Position numbers and translations under genes: made by a program. A DNA stretch of 64,000 nucleotides, taken from assembly GCF_900176505.1 (NCBI RefSeq), contig NZ_FWYB01000018.1:1-64000 (forward strand), in the 5' to 3' direction. Each line of letters opens with the position of its first letter. Within the stretch, counting starts at the first letter, position 1. Below the pieces are notes generated by a model. It saw nothing but the letters and a program-made list of their open reading frames with translations, made no database searches and was not told where the DNA came from. The stretch comes from Pedobacter nyackensis. GTDB taxonomy: Bacteria; Bacteroidota; Bacteroidia; Sphingobacteriales; Sphingobacteriaceae. Positions 35,429 to 45,800 of this stretch are shown here, one piece after another.

Positions 35429-37072
35429 ATGAAAAAATATAGCTACACTTTACTGGTAATGTTACTGATCTCCGTGGTAACATCATGTAAGAAAAATTTT
35501 TTGGATAGAGTGCCGAGTGATTATATAAACGAAGCAGAGGTATTCGGAAATATAGATAACGCAGAGGGCTTTTTAAATAATATATATCTGACAATTCCTT
35601 CCTGGAATTATGGTGCTGGGAATTCATATGTAACTGCAGCAATGACAGATGAAGCTAAACAGCGCTGGGCAAATGGAGCCATTTTATTTAATACCGGTGC
35701 ATGGAATCCAAGTAATTTCTCTCCCCTTGGAGAGGATTGGACAAATGCTTACACCAAAATAAGAGCTTGTAATCTTTTTCTAACCAATTTTGATCTGATA
35801 CCCGAAGATCCTAATGTTCCAAGTAGAAAAAGTAGATTAAAAGGAGAAGTATTAATGCTACGTGCTTTTAATCATTTTGTGCTTTTTAGAGGTTGGGGGA
35901 AAATCCCTATTATGGACAAGCCACTTTCTCCGGCAACGGATGGGGAGGGCGTGTTTTTGAAACGAAGTGAATATTCGGACGTAGTAAGTTTTATTGAGGG
36001 CGACCTTAATGCAGCCATGGCTAATTTACCAGCTAAACATGATGCCGGTTTGTGGGGCAGAGCAACCAAAACTATTTGCCAAGCCATTAAATCCAGACTG
36101 TTTCTTTATTATGCCAGTACTTTGTTCAATCCGGGTAATGATGCTGCAAAATGGCAGAAGGCTGCGACGCTTTCTAAAGAAGCTATGGATGCAGCCTTGG
36201 CTCAAGGTTACACTTTAGAACCCAAATTTGCCGACGCCTTTTTAAAGTATGCCAACTCAGAATGTATTTGGGGGCGTAATATTGGAACGGGTGCAAGCGC
36301 TGGATTAGATCAGGTAATGCAACCTTTAGGCTATAGCGGCTGGTCCAACTGTGGTCCAATACAAGACTTTGTTGATGCATTTGAAATGAAGAATGGTCTC
36401 TCCATTCAAAATGCTGGTTCGGGTTGGGACCCTAAACATCCTTATAAAGATCGTGATCCCAGATTTTACGCTACAGTACTTTATCCCGGAGCAACCTGGA
36501 AAAATAGAAAAATTAACATTTATAGCAACGATAAAGACAATGCCAATGAACCTGGCACCAATTATTGGTGGAGAAAATACATGACTGAGGGATTGAATTT
36601 ATCCAACAGTTCTGGTGGAGTAAACAAATCATTTTCGATTTTCAGAACACCTGAGCTGATGCTGAATTATGCCGAGGCACAGAATGAGGTAAATGGTGCA
36701 GATGCAAGCGTATATATTGCTTTGAATACGATTCGTAAAAGAGCAGGGATGCCAGATGTTACACCCGGCCTTACTAAGGACCTGATGAGGGATGTTATCC
36801 GTCACGAGAGACGTATAGAACTTGCCTTTGAAGGACATAGGTTTTGGGACGTGAGAAGGTGGAAGATTGCCGAAGTAGTTGATAATAGACCTGTTTACGG
36901 AGTGAATTACACCATTTCATCAAGCAATGCAACAGATACTACATTTGCCTATTTCGAGTCTCAAAAACGTGTATTTGATAAGACAAAGCATTACTTCCTT
37001 CCTATTCCTCAAGGTGAAATCGATAAACTAAGTGGAAAAAACCCTGATTTCACACAAACATTAGGTTGGTAA
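35429..37072 (+). CDS. SusD/RagB family lipoprotein, module 2
   Basis: The 547-residue lipoprotein has a lipobox at ISVVTSC followed by KKNFLDRVPSDYINE, the usual SusD opening. Helical TPR-like parts (RLKGEVLMLRAFNHFVLFRGWGKIPI) and the C-terminal RHERRIELAFEGHRFWDVRRWK motif confirm the family. It ends HYFLPIPQGEIDKL...NPDFTQTLGW, typical for the group. No polysaccharide-degrading enzyme follows, so the substrate is unknown. An inverted repeat after the gene may end the operon. Confidence 0.92.
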   Translation: MKKYSYTLLVMLLISVVTSCKKNFLDRVPSDYINEAEVFGNIDNAEGFLNNIYLTIPSWNYGAGNSYVTAAMTDEAKQRWANGAILFNTGAWNPSNFSPLGEDWTNAYTKIRACNLFLTNFDLIPEDPNVPSRKSRLKGEVLMLRAFNHFVLFRGWGKIPIMDKPLSPATDGEGVFLKRSEYSDVVSFIEGDLNAAMANLPAKHDAGLWGRATKTICQAIKSRLFLYYASTLFNPGNDAAKWQKAATLSKEAMDAALAQGYTLEPKFADAFLKYANSECIWGRNIGTGASAGLDQVMQPLGYSGWSNCGPIQDFVDAFEMKNGLSIQNAGSGWDPKHPYKDRDPRFYATVLYPGATWKNRKINIYSNDKDNANEPGTNYWWRKYMTEGLNLSNSSGGVNKSFSIFRTPELMLNYAEAQNEVNGADASVYIALNTIRKRAGMPDVTPGLTKDLMRDVIRHERRIELAFEGHRFWDVRRWKIAEVVDNRPVYGVNYTISSSNATDTTFAYFESQKRVFDKTKHYFLPIPQGEIDKLSGKNPDFTQTLGW

Positions 37073-37098
37073 TTAGCTTAGTCATCTAATTATTAATT

Positions 37099-37140
37099 AA
37101 CACACTGTTTATATTCGGTCATGAAATTAAACAGTGTGTT
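37099..37140. terminator. Inverted repeat after the module 2 operon
   Basis: AACACACTGTTTA (37099-37111) is the exact complement of 37128-37140, with a 16-base loop. No clear T-run follows, so the terminator call is tentative. Confidence 0.55.
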
Positions 37141-37254
37141 CAATTGATTCCATTTTAAAGGAGAAAACAGCGGCCTGAATAATTAAAATTTACTTTGAGC
37201 ATTAATTGTCAATAATATACCGTATTTTTTCCAAAAAATTAAAATTACCAATTA

Positions 37255-38370
37255 ATGCTCAAAGTTATTTCTACCCCAAAAGAGAAGGAAAAGCCCCTTG
37301 TCAATAAAATAAACTATCCTTTTGTCGATTTCATACGATTTATATCAATGATTGGTATCGTTTGGGCCCATATACCCTTTTTTGAACAAAATGAAACTGT
37401 AACTAACATCCTTAATAAAATTGATTACCCAATGATATATTTATCATTCATGCAAATTTTTAAGTTTGGAGTTATTTGCTTTTACCTTATTTCAGGATTT
37501 TTAATAGGAGAGAATTTAAAAAATATTAGCCCCTTATCCTATTTCAAAAGAAGGCTAAGAACTATTGGTAAACCATACATAGTAGTTTTAGTGATATTTG
37601 AAATTTTCACTTTAATATCGCACTTCTATATTGGAAAAAACACTTTTAGTATATCCGCTGCACTTGACATTTTAAAGTGGTCTATGTTTTATAGTCCACT
37701 TTGGTTTATCCCTAATTACTTATTGGCCTTTGGGATAATACTGCTATTCTATAAATACATACGTTCCAAAGTCTTCGGCTTGATTCTATTCGTGATCATG
37801 GTCATTTATTCGATATTTCTGGTGTATATCCCTGCCTATGCGATGTCGCACACTACTGCATTATTTGGATTCGTTTTTTACCTTTGGTTAGGCATATTTA
37901 TTCGACAAAACAATCTAATCGAGAAAATATTAAGAATTAATATCAATGTTTTAATACTTATAACCCTGGCGCTCTTCTCTATATCAATTATTGAGAGTTA
38001 TCAATTGTACAGGAATAATTTTACTACGGTGTTTAATATTTTGAGATTTAGTAATCAACTCTACTCCATATCGGTGTTTGCATTGCTGATTAAAATATGT
38101 AATACGCCACCAAAATTTCATTTTTTAAACCCCCGAAAAGAAACTTATGGGATTTATTTATATCATGGTTTTATTACCTCATTTTTAATACCCATAATCA
38201 TCGGATTTATCGACCAGTATTTTGATGTAACAGTCCATTATTGGTATGACTACCGTATATCCTCATTCATTTTGCTTTTTTTATCTTTCTTTATATTTTG
38301 TTATGTATCCACCACATTATTCGTGAAGCTATTATTAAATTATGACATAGGATACTTAAATAGATCCTAA
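37255..38370 (+). CDS. Acyltransferase family 3 membrane protein
   Basis: The 371-residue integral membrane protein has about ten hydrophobic helices. The start NYPFVDFIRFISMIGIVWAHIPFF carries the family's R and H in the first helix region, and FKRRLRTIGKPYIVVLVIFE corresponds to the conserved R-R segment after helix 2. Family-3 acyltransferases move O-acetyl or similar groups onto cell-envelope sugars. The DNA is visibly more AT-rich than the susCD genes. It converges with another acyltransferase gene and overlaps it by four bases. No glycan-synthesis genes are adjacent, so the acceptor is unknown. Confidence 0.85.
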   Translation: MLKVISTPKEKEKPLVNKINYPFVDFIRFISMIGIVWAHIPFFEQNETVTNILNKIDYPMIYLSFMQIFKFGVICFYLISGFLIGENLKNISPLSYFKRRLRTIGKPYIVVLVIFEIFTLISHFYIGKNTFSISAALDILKWSMFYSPLWFIPNYLLAFGIILLFYKYIRSKVFGLILFVIMVIYSIFLVYIPAYAMSHTTALFGFVFYLWLGIFIRQNNLIEKILRININVLILITLALFSISIIESYQLYRNNFTTVFNILRFSNQLYSISVFALLIKICNTPPKFHFLNPRKETYGIYLYHGFITSFLIPIIIGFIDQYFDVTVHYWYDYRISSFILLFLSFFIFCYVSTTLFVKLLLNYDIGYLNRS

Positions 38371-39470
38371 TTGTTTTTAGGTACAGGTTCTAATATTTTT
38401 TGATTTTCCTGAATGCCGTCTTTGAAGTATTTTTTCAATTTTAAGAAGGGCATTTCAAAATAATGATAAGAAAGTTTTGCAAGCAATAGCAAAATGATAA
38501 AATTTCCCAGCATCCATAAATAGTTCCGAATTGTGGGAGAAAAAGGGATGTGTAAAAAATCAGCGATGCGGGTGAAAGCGTTATAGGTATAATAGGGTAT
38601 TAAAAAATGATAGAGAAAAAGACCGTAACTTATTTTTCCCATGCTCATCAGTAATTTATTATCAAACAGAGATGAAAAAGTATAATTCTCGTTTTTTCCA
38701 TTCGATATGAAATACATTAGCAATCCGGCAGTCATGATTGATATGAACGTCCCGGAACCAAAATGGTGGGTTTGTGGCAGAAACCATAACTGTATTAGAG
38801 ATAAGAAGAAACATATTATGGCGATCCAATAAATGATTTTTCTTTTTTTGAGTAGATAATCGGGTTCCTTGATTAATAAAAATGAAAGTAAAGCGCCTAT
38901 TCCTATGCCATCAAGATTATTTATGGTTAAGATGTTGGCAAATTGATTGTGATTTAAAAACTGAGCGCCTATGCCGGTTAATATAGAAATGATGATAATC
39001 ATCAAAGTTGTGATGCGATTGGAAAAAATGATTAACCATGGCCAAATAAGGTAAAATTGCTCCTCAACAGAAATTGACCACAAATGTGCAAGAGCTGGCC
39101 AGATTTGTACTTTGTAGATATAGATATTGGCGGTAAAAGTCAAAAAATATTTGTAGGAAATTTTTTCTGTTGCAGGTCCCGTAAAAAACCAAATGGCAAG
39201 TACTAAAAAATAAGCCGGAAATATTCTAAGCGCACGTTTAAAAAAGAAATTTTTAATTGTTCTATATTTATCTGATGTGGTCTCAGTTTTGACTTTGGCT
39301 TTTAATAAAATTGCCGTGATTAAAAATCCACTAATCGTAAAAAATATTTTTGGGGCATTAATGTATGCCGAAACAAGGTAGGCGGAGTTATCTTTCGGAA
39401 ACCAGTGAACTATGATTACGGTTAAAATTGCTAAAGTTCTTAAACTGTCAAGCTGTTTAATATATTTCAT
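38367..39470 (-). CDS. Acyltransferase family 3 (OafA/YrhL-like)
   Basis: The 367-residue membrane protein begins MKYIKQLDSLRTLAILTVIIVHWFP, where LDSLR and the His of VIIVHWF are the family's hallmark. FFKRALRIFPAYFLVL and LAHLWSISVEEQFYLIWPW are also diagnostic (the SVEEQFYL motif). It should O-acylate a surface saccharide. The ATG at 39470 is preferred to the TTG at 39476. It is AT-rich like its convergent neighbour, to which it is related only distantly, so the pair is not a simple tandem duplication. Confidence 0.92.
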   Translation of the reverse strand: MKYIKQLDSLRTLAILTVIIVHWFPKDNSAYLVSAYINAPKIFFTISGFLITAILLKAKVKTETTSDKYRTIKNFFFKRALRIFPAYFLVLAIWFFTGPATEKISYKYFLTFTANIYIYKVQIWPALAHLWSISVEEQFYLIWPWLIIFSNRITTLMIIIISILTGIGAQFLNHNQFANILTINNLDGIGIGALLSFLLIKEPDYLLKKRKIIYWIAIICFFLSLIQLWFLPQTHHFGSGTFISIMTAGLLMYFISNGKNENYTFSSLFDNKLLMSMGKISYGLFLYHFLIPYYTYNAFTRIADFLHIPFSPTIRNYLWMLGNFIILLLLAKLSYHYFEMPFLKLKKYFKDGIQENQKILEPVPKNN

Positions 39471-39704
39471 TGACAAGAATTTTATTTTTTAGGACAGACC
39501 GATTGTATAACCCGTTGATTTTGTTTCCTTTTTTACTTGGATTGTTAAGTAAATATATAAAAAATGTCTATTATAGTCTGAGTTTTCTAAAGGGAATATT
39601 TTATAGTTACGCGTAGATTTTTGATGTATTTTGTTCCAATGAAATAATACTTATAGATAAAATTAGTTATTACCAGTACTTAACCTAAACTAAACCAACT
39701 TAAT

Positions 39705-40712
39705 ATGTCCCTAACCAAGACTTCAAGAGGCGCTTTGATTCCTGCGCTTTTTATTGTAGCTGTTTCCGGAATTGCTTTTTTTTCATGCAATTCGGCGGAA
39801 GGAGATGAACAGGCAGGTAAAGAGAGCGAGTCTCAACCTATAAAAATTGATACCACAAAGATTCCTGACAGTAAGTTTGGTACAGCTGTTAAATATGGCA
39901 GACAACTAATGCTCAATACAGCTTATTATATAGGTCCAAATGGCATTAAAGGAAAGTTTTTGGGGAACAAAATGAGTTGCACCAATTGTCATCAGGATGC
40001 AGGCACAAAATTATTCTCCTTCAACCTGATGAAATCCCACGAGGATTATCCCCAATACAGGGCGAGGGAAGGGAAAATCCTTACACTTGCCGAAAGGGTA
40101 AATAATTGCGTGATGCGCCCGCATAATGGAAAACCTCTTCCATTGGATGGAGAGGAGATGGTTGCCTTACTATCTTATTTTAAGTGGATCAACTCCTTTG
40201 TGCCTAAAGGAGACCCTTTTAAAGGACAAAAGAATAAAAGTATTGATTTACCCACAACTGCGGCAAGTCCGGAACGGGGACAATTGCTTTATGGAAGACA
40301 TTGTGAGCGGTGCCATGGAAAGGATGGCGAGGGTATGTTACAAAAGAATCAGCTCACTTATCTCTATCCTCCACTATGGGGCCCTGAGGGTTACCAGCCT
40401 GGCTCAAGCATGCACAGAAATATTAAACAGGCGCAATGGCTGAAGACGAATATGCCTTATGATAAAGCCAGTGCTGATGCTCCTTTTTTAACTGATGCTG
40501 AGGCCCTGGATATCGCTTCTTTTGTAAACTCCGATGACATCCATAAAAGACCAAATCCTAAAAATTTAGATTACCCACATGCAGGCGAAAAAGCTATAGA
40601 TTATGCACACCAGCCTTTTGTGGATCCTTTTACAGAAAAACAGCATAGGTTAGGCCCATGGCAGCCCATCATTGATTACTGGAATAGCAAGGGCTACACG
40701 CCTACGTATTGA
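39705..40712 (+). CDS. Di-heme c-type cytochrome lipoprotein, TsdA-like
   Basis: The 335-residue product has a lipobox at GIAFFSC (Cys28) and two heme-c sites, C92TNCH96 and C200ERCH204. Between them lies TLAERVNNCVMRPHNGKPLP, which resembles the TsdA (thiosulfate dehydrogenase) segment containing the axial cysteine ligand of heme 1; Cys135 would be that ligand. The PQYRAREGKI stretch is also TsdA-like. Known TsdA enzymes oxidise thiosulfate to tetrathionate or act in reverse; the activity here is inferred. It is a single-gene unit, without the usual small cytochrome partner. Confidence 0.85.
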   Translation: MSLTKTSRGALIPALFIVAVSGIAFFSCNSAEGDEQAGKESESQPIKIDTTKIPDSKFGTAVKYGRQLMLNTAYYIGPNGIKGKFLGNKMSCTNCHQDAGTKLFSFNLMKSHEDYPQYRAREGKILTLAERVNNCVMRPHNGKPLPLDGEEMVALLSYFKWINSFVPKGDPFKGQKNKSIDLPTTAASPERGQLLYGRHCERCHGKDGEGMLQKNQLTYLYPPLWGPEGYQPGSSMHRNIKQAQWLKTNMPYDKASADAPFLTDAEALDIASFVNSDDIHKRPNPKNLDYPHAGEKAIDYAHQPFVDPFTEKQHRLGPWQPIIDYWNSKGYTPTY

Positions 40713-40764
40713 TATCCTGGCGGAAAATCCTGTAGGAGATGCCAGATATTGCAGAAACAGATTT

Positions 40765-40817
40765 TTTGTTGTTCAATTAAATATTTTATATTTTAAAAAG
40801 GATAATTGAACAACAAA
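40765..40817. terminator. Perfect 15-bp inverted repeat between the cytochrome and module 3
   Basis: TTTGTTGTTCAATTA (40765-40779) is the exact complement of 40803-40817, with a 23-base AT-rich loop. It could end the cytochrome transcript, but there is no T-run after the 3' arm. It also lies 58 bases upstream of the sigma-factor gene and could be an operator. Confidence 0.5.
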
Positions 40818-40875
40818 TTAAAATAATTATATTAGGGATGTTATATCTCCGGATGAACTTAGGGCTTTATAGTAT

Positions 40876-41490
40876 ATGTTACAATTGGATAAACTAAATG
40901 CCGATGAAAACAATTCATTGTTAGAGCAGCTCGTAATTGGTAATGAGGATGCTTTTAACCAAATATACTATCAAACTAACAAGAATATTTATAATGCCGT
41001 AATGGCTTATGTAAAAAATAAGCACATTGCTATGGAACTAGTACAACAAGTCTATATCAAACTTTGGAACAATCGTGAAAAATTAAAAAATGTAAGGAGT
41101 TTGAAAGACTACCTTTTTATTGTTGCCAAGAATTTAACGCTTGATCATTTTAAAAAAGTAACTTTAGAAACCACTTTTTTTGGAGAACTCTCATTGAGAG
41201 AAAATGAGCCCGTCAGTACAATAGATGAAAAGATTGAACAAATAGAATACGATAAATTGTTGATGAACGCGGTAGGACAATTGCCTCCTCAACAGCGGGA
41301 AGCCTGGCTTTTGATCAATGAACAAGAGCTTAGTTACGCTGAGATCGCTATCAAAATGAATATTTCCAAATTAACGGTAAAGCGACATTTAGAGTTGAGT
41401 CGCAAGAGTGTACGCGATTACCTCAAATCACATATTTATACCGTTATAACACTTCCTTTCCTAAGTATTTTAATTATTTTTTTTTCCTGA
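40876..41490 (+). CDS. ECF RNA polymerase sigma-70 factor, module 3
   Basis: The 204-residue product has region 2 (FNQIYYQTNKNIYNAVMAYV, AMELVQQVYIKLWNNREKL) and region 4 (LPPQQREAWLLINEQELSYA, EIAIKMNISKLTVKRHLE). The QQ in place of the usual D-x-Q in region 2.2 marks it as more diverged than the other three. A hydrophobic C-terminal tail (VITLPFLSILIIFFS) is long enough to be a membrane anchor. FecR follows 51 bases later. Confidence 0.92.
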   Translation: MLQLDKLNADENNSLLEQLVIGNEDAFNQIYYQTNKNIYNAVMAYVKNKHIAMELVQQVYIKLWNNREKLKNVRSLKDYLFIVAKNLTLDHFKKVTLETTFFGELSLRENEPVSTIDEKIEQIEYDKLLMNAVGQLPPQQREAWLLINEQELSYAEIAIKMNISKLTVKRHLELSRKSVRDYLKSHIYTVITLPFLSILIIFFS

Positions 41491-41541
41491 TTGGGCCATT
41501 TGCTTTTATGAATCGTCTTTAGTTAAAATACGATTACAATA

Positions 41542-42720
41542 ATGAGCAAAGCCCGTTTTTATGCACTGTTGCAATATTATAAAGAGGATATCATTTCTGA
41601 AGAAGAATGGCATGAATTACAGGCTATGATAAAAACTGGTCGTTTTGATGACCAGTTGGAAGATGATATTTTAATCTCGCTTGACAGCGCAGGAAAGAAA
41701 GATAAATGGACAGCGGATATTGAACAAGAAATATGGACTGGTATTCACGCTAAAGTAGACAAGCAGTCAAAAAGATCTGGTTACAGATTATGGATGGCTG
41801 CGGCGGCTACACTGCTGATTATGCTGAGCGCAGGATTAATTTTCTATAAATCCAAATTTTTGCCATCTGTTAAAACGAATACAGTCAGTAATAAAGCTGA
41901 TATTTTGCCTGGAGGAAATAAGGCTATTCTTACACTATCCAATGGTGAACGCAGGGTCTTAACCGATTCAACAATTAATCAGCTTGTAAATCAACCTGGC
42001 GGTTCAATCATTAAAGCCGCTAATGGTATCCTTGTTTATAAGGCAAATTCTTTATCTGGAAATTCGAGCAGCGAAACTGGAGAAGTAGTGATGAATAACC
42101 TGACTACACCCAGAGGTGGAGAGTTTCAGATCATACTGCCAGATGGTACTCATGTTTGGCTAAATGCAGCATCTTCGCTTAAATTCCCTTCTTCTTTTAA
42201 AGGGAAAAGATTAGTGGAACTTACTGGAGAAGCTTATTTTGAAGTAGCCAAAAATAAAAAGATGCCGTTTATTGTACATACGAAAAACCAGGAAGTAGAA
42301 GTATTGGGTACTCATTTTAACATCAATAGCTACACTGATGAATTGGCAACAAAGACAACTTTACTGGAAGGTTCAGTTAAGATAAGCGCTCAGGGCAATC
42401 AAAAAATACTTACTCCTGGTGAACAGTCTCAGCTATATAAAAATACTAAAGCGATTAAAGTTACGCCAGTTAATCTGGAAGAAGCTGTTGCATGGAAAAA
42501 TGGTTACTTCGTATTTAATGATGAAAAACTGGAAAACATTATGCGCAGGGTATGCAGATGGTACGATGTGGACTGTCAGTTTGAAGGAAAACAGGGAGAA
42601 TTATCCTTTATAGGGGTAGTTGAACGATCAAAAAATATTTCATCCTTATTAAAAGTGTTAGAACTAACTGGAAATGTCCACTTTAAAATAGAAGGGAGGA
42701 AAATTATCGTTATGCAATAA
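41542..42720 (+). CDS. FecR family anti-sigma factor, module 3
   Basis: The 392-residue product has an N-terminal sigma-binding region (FYALLQYYKEDIISEEEWHE), a TM helix (LWMAAAATLLIMLSAGLIFY, about 82-101), the FecR domain (TTPRGGEFQIILPDGTHVWL, GEAYFEVAKNKKMPF, VLGTHFNINSYTDE) and DUF4974 (FNDEKLENIMRRVCRWYDVD, VHFKIEGRKIIVMQ). It should hold the module 3 sigma factor until signalled by the STN domain of the SusC at 42896. Confidence 0.93.
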   Translation: MSKARFYALLQYYKEDIISEEEWHELQAMIKTGRFDDQLEDDILISLDSAGKKDKWTADIEQEIWTGIHAKVDKQSKRSGYRLWMAAAATLLIMLSAGLIFYKSKFLPSVKTNTVSNKADILPGGNKAILTLSNGERRVLTDSTINQLVNQPGGSIIKAANGILVYKANSLSGNSSSETGEVVMNNLTTPRGGEFQIILPDGTHVWLNAASSLKFPSSFKGKRLVELTGEAYFEVAKNKKMPFIVHTKNQEVEVLGTHFNINSYTDELATKTTLLEGSVKISAQGNQKILTPGEQSQLYKNTKAIKVTPVNLEEAVAWKNGYFVFNDEKLENIMRRVCRWYDVDCQFEGKQGELSFIGVVERSKNISSLLKVLELTGNVHFKIEGRKIIVMQ

Positions 42721-42751
42721 TCATTACAGAACTAACGGTAGTTTAAACAAA

Positions 42752-42777
42752 GTCAGGGATGCAGGAACACCCCTGAC
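42752..42777 (+). promoter_or_regulatory. A-C mismatch hairpin before susC, module 3
   Basis: GTCAGGGATG pairs with CACCCCTGAC apart from one A-C mismatch, loop CAGGAA. It ends 118 bases before the SusC start. Confidence 0.6.
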
Positions 42778-42895
42778 CGGTGTTTGAATATACCAGGATA
42801 AAAATTCAGCTTGACAACTAATCAATTTATCGACGTGGTCTTTCGCTCTTAAAAGCGTGAAGTACTTCGTTGTACACCCAAAACAAACCAAATGT

Positions 42896-45800
42896 ATGAA
42901 ATTTTACGATCAATTCAGATTTAAGCTGCTTGCTTCAAATTCTGGACAAATAATCCGTATAATGAGGTTAACCATTCTCATATTAGTTACATGTTTACTC
43001 CAGGTAAGTGCTTCGACCAAAGCGCAAAAGATCTCCCTGAGCGAAAAAAACGCTTCACTGGAAACGATTATCAGGAAGATCAGAAGCCAAACGAGTTATT
43101 ATTTTATTGGTAATACAGACCTGATCAGAAGGGCAAACCATATCAATATTAATGTGAAGGATGTATCTATTGAGGATGCATTGAATCAATGTTTTGTTAA
43201 TCAGCCGCTGGCTTATTCCATTGTTGATAAGACTGTTGTCATTAAAACAAGAACATTGCTTTCTTTGTCACAACTTACGTCGCAACTCAATGGACAAAAA
43301 ATATTAATAAAAGGTAAAGTCACGGATGAAAATGGGAGATCACTCCAGGGAGCCTCTGTTAAGGTTGAAGGTACGGAGCTGGCTGCCACGACTAATCTTA
43401 ATGGTGAATTTCAACTTGATGTGCCAGATAGAGATGCTGTTTTACTTATTTCCTATGTGGGTTATGAAGTTACCCGGATAAAGGTTCAGGAAGGGGGCAT
43501 GATGAATATTCGCCTTAAACCCCAGCTGCGCGATTTAACTGAAGTAGTTGTAATCGGTTATGGAACCAAACGTAAAACAGAAATTACAAGTGCAATCGCA
43601 TCTGTAAATGTAAATGAAATCAGCGCAAATGCTTCTAATAATGTAACAGATGCACTTCAGGGGCGTATTGCCGGAGTAACTATTGAATCAAGTACTGGTG
43701 CACCAGGATCGAGGTCAAACATTACAATTCGTGGTTCCGGAACCCTTAGTAAGGATGGTATTGGTCCATTAGTTGTTATTGATGGAATGCCTTTTGGTAG
43801 TCTGGACGGATTGAATCCTTCTGATATACAGAATATTGAAGTGTTAAAAGATGCGGCAGCTGCCAGTATTTATGGATCCAGGGCCGCAGGTGGTGTTATC
43901 TTAGTCACCACAAAATTGGGCAGAAAGAATACAGAGCCTAAAGTTAACTTTAACGCAGTTTATAGCAGCCAATCGATTGCTAAGCGCATGTCTGTGCTCA
44001 ACGGTGAGCAGTGGACTAATTTATTAAATTCTGTAGGAGGAAATTTTCCTGCTTATAATGGAACAAATACCAATTGGCAGGAAGAGATTTTCAGGACTGC
44101 TCCAATTTACAAAGCCAATGCAGAGATTTCTGGAGGATCAGAGCATTTTTTATATAGCTTATCAGGTGGCTATTTAAACCAAAAAGGGACGATTATAAAA
44201 ACGGATTTCAATAGCGCTAATTTCAGAGCGAAATCAGTATATGAAAAAGGACGTGTAAAGATTGGCCAGACATTTATTTACAATAAAACTGGTGGACGCA
44301 CACTACCTCCGGGAGGAGATCAATCTCATAGCAATATATTGAGCGCATTGATTGTGCCTCCAACTGTTCCGGTTTATAATCCAGCAAATCTGCCAGGCGG
44401 TTGGGGTGGAGTAAACTCAGGAATGAAAAATCTTTCAAATCCTGTGGCTATTTTGAATTCCAGTGATTATAGAAATAATAACAGCTCTATAACTGCGGAT
44501 CTCTTCGCAGAAGTTAGATTGATTGATCAATTGAAGTATAAAATCAATGGTGCAATATCAGAAAACAGGGGCTTTGGTAATAATTATGACTATGCATATA
44601 ATGATGGTAATGTAATACTTGCCAAACCAAGACTAAGTCAAAATGCTGGATATTCTAGTTCGTGGTTATTAGAACATACCCTTAGTTTTGATAAAAGGAT
44701 TGGATTACATAATATTTCATTACTTGCCGGTTATACCGCCCAAAAGGATACGAGCAATAATTTTAGTGCAAATGGAAGTAACCTCCCAAACGGAGTTTAT
44801 TCATTTGCATCTGAAAAATCCAACCAATCAGTAGGAGGAGGCTTAGGAAATGTCAAGAGAGAATCTCTTATTGGAAGGGTTTCTTATTCATACGACTCCA
44901 GGTACATGATCAGTGGATCAATTCGTAGAGACGGTTCTTCCATGTTTGCTGAGGGGTACCGGTATGGTGTATTTCCAGCTGTATCTGCCGGTTGGAATAT
45001 CAGCAATGAAAAATTCTATGGTAATTCAGGTGCTTCCGCATTTATGAATTCCTTAAAAATTAGAGGGAGTTATGGTTTGCTCGGAAATGATCAGATACCA
45101 AACTATTCTACAATTAATGGAATTAGTAATAACTTAAACTTTGCTACCAATGGTGGGGTTGTAGTGGGGGCTATTCCTAGTGGAACGGCTTCTCCCCATG
45201 ATTTAAGATGGGAAGAATCAAAATCGATTGATGCCGGTCTTGATGCTACATTTTTTAAAGGTAAAATGTCATTGACTTTTGACTGGTTTGATAAAACAGC
45301 TAGCGGCGTATTGCTGGCAGTTCCTATACCACTTAGTTCTGGTATTGCCGGTACACCAACAGTTAATGCGGGTACAATTAATAACAAAGGAATAGAGTTG
45401 GCTTTGGATTACGCAGATGAAGCTGGTGAGTTTTCTTATAAAATAGGCTGGAATATGACTTCTATGCGCAATAGAATGACCGCCATTACTATTGGAAGTG
45501 GTAATCAGGAATTTGGTGATCTGGAACGCGCTAAGGTTGGGCATCCTATAGGAAGCTTCTTTTTAATTAAAACAGCGGGTATATTTAGATCACAAGCAGA
45601 GATTGATAACTATAAAGGCTCAGGTGGTCAAAAAATACAGCCTAATGCTTCACCTGGAGACATAAAATTCGTTGATTTCGACAATAATGGTAAAATTGAT
45701 AATAATGATCAACAGTATACCGGAAGTCCTATTCCAACTTTTGAAACGGGATTAACGGCTACATTAGCATGGAGGAATTTTGATTTTAATTTATTGGTGC

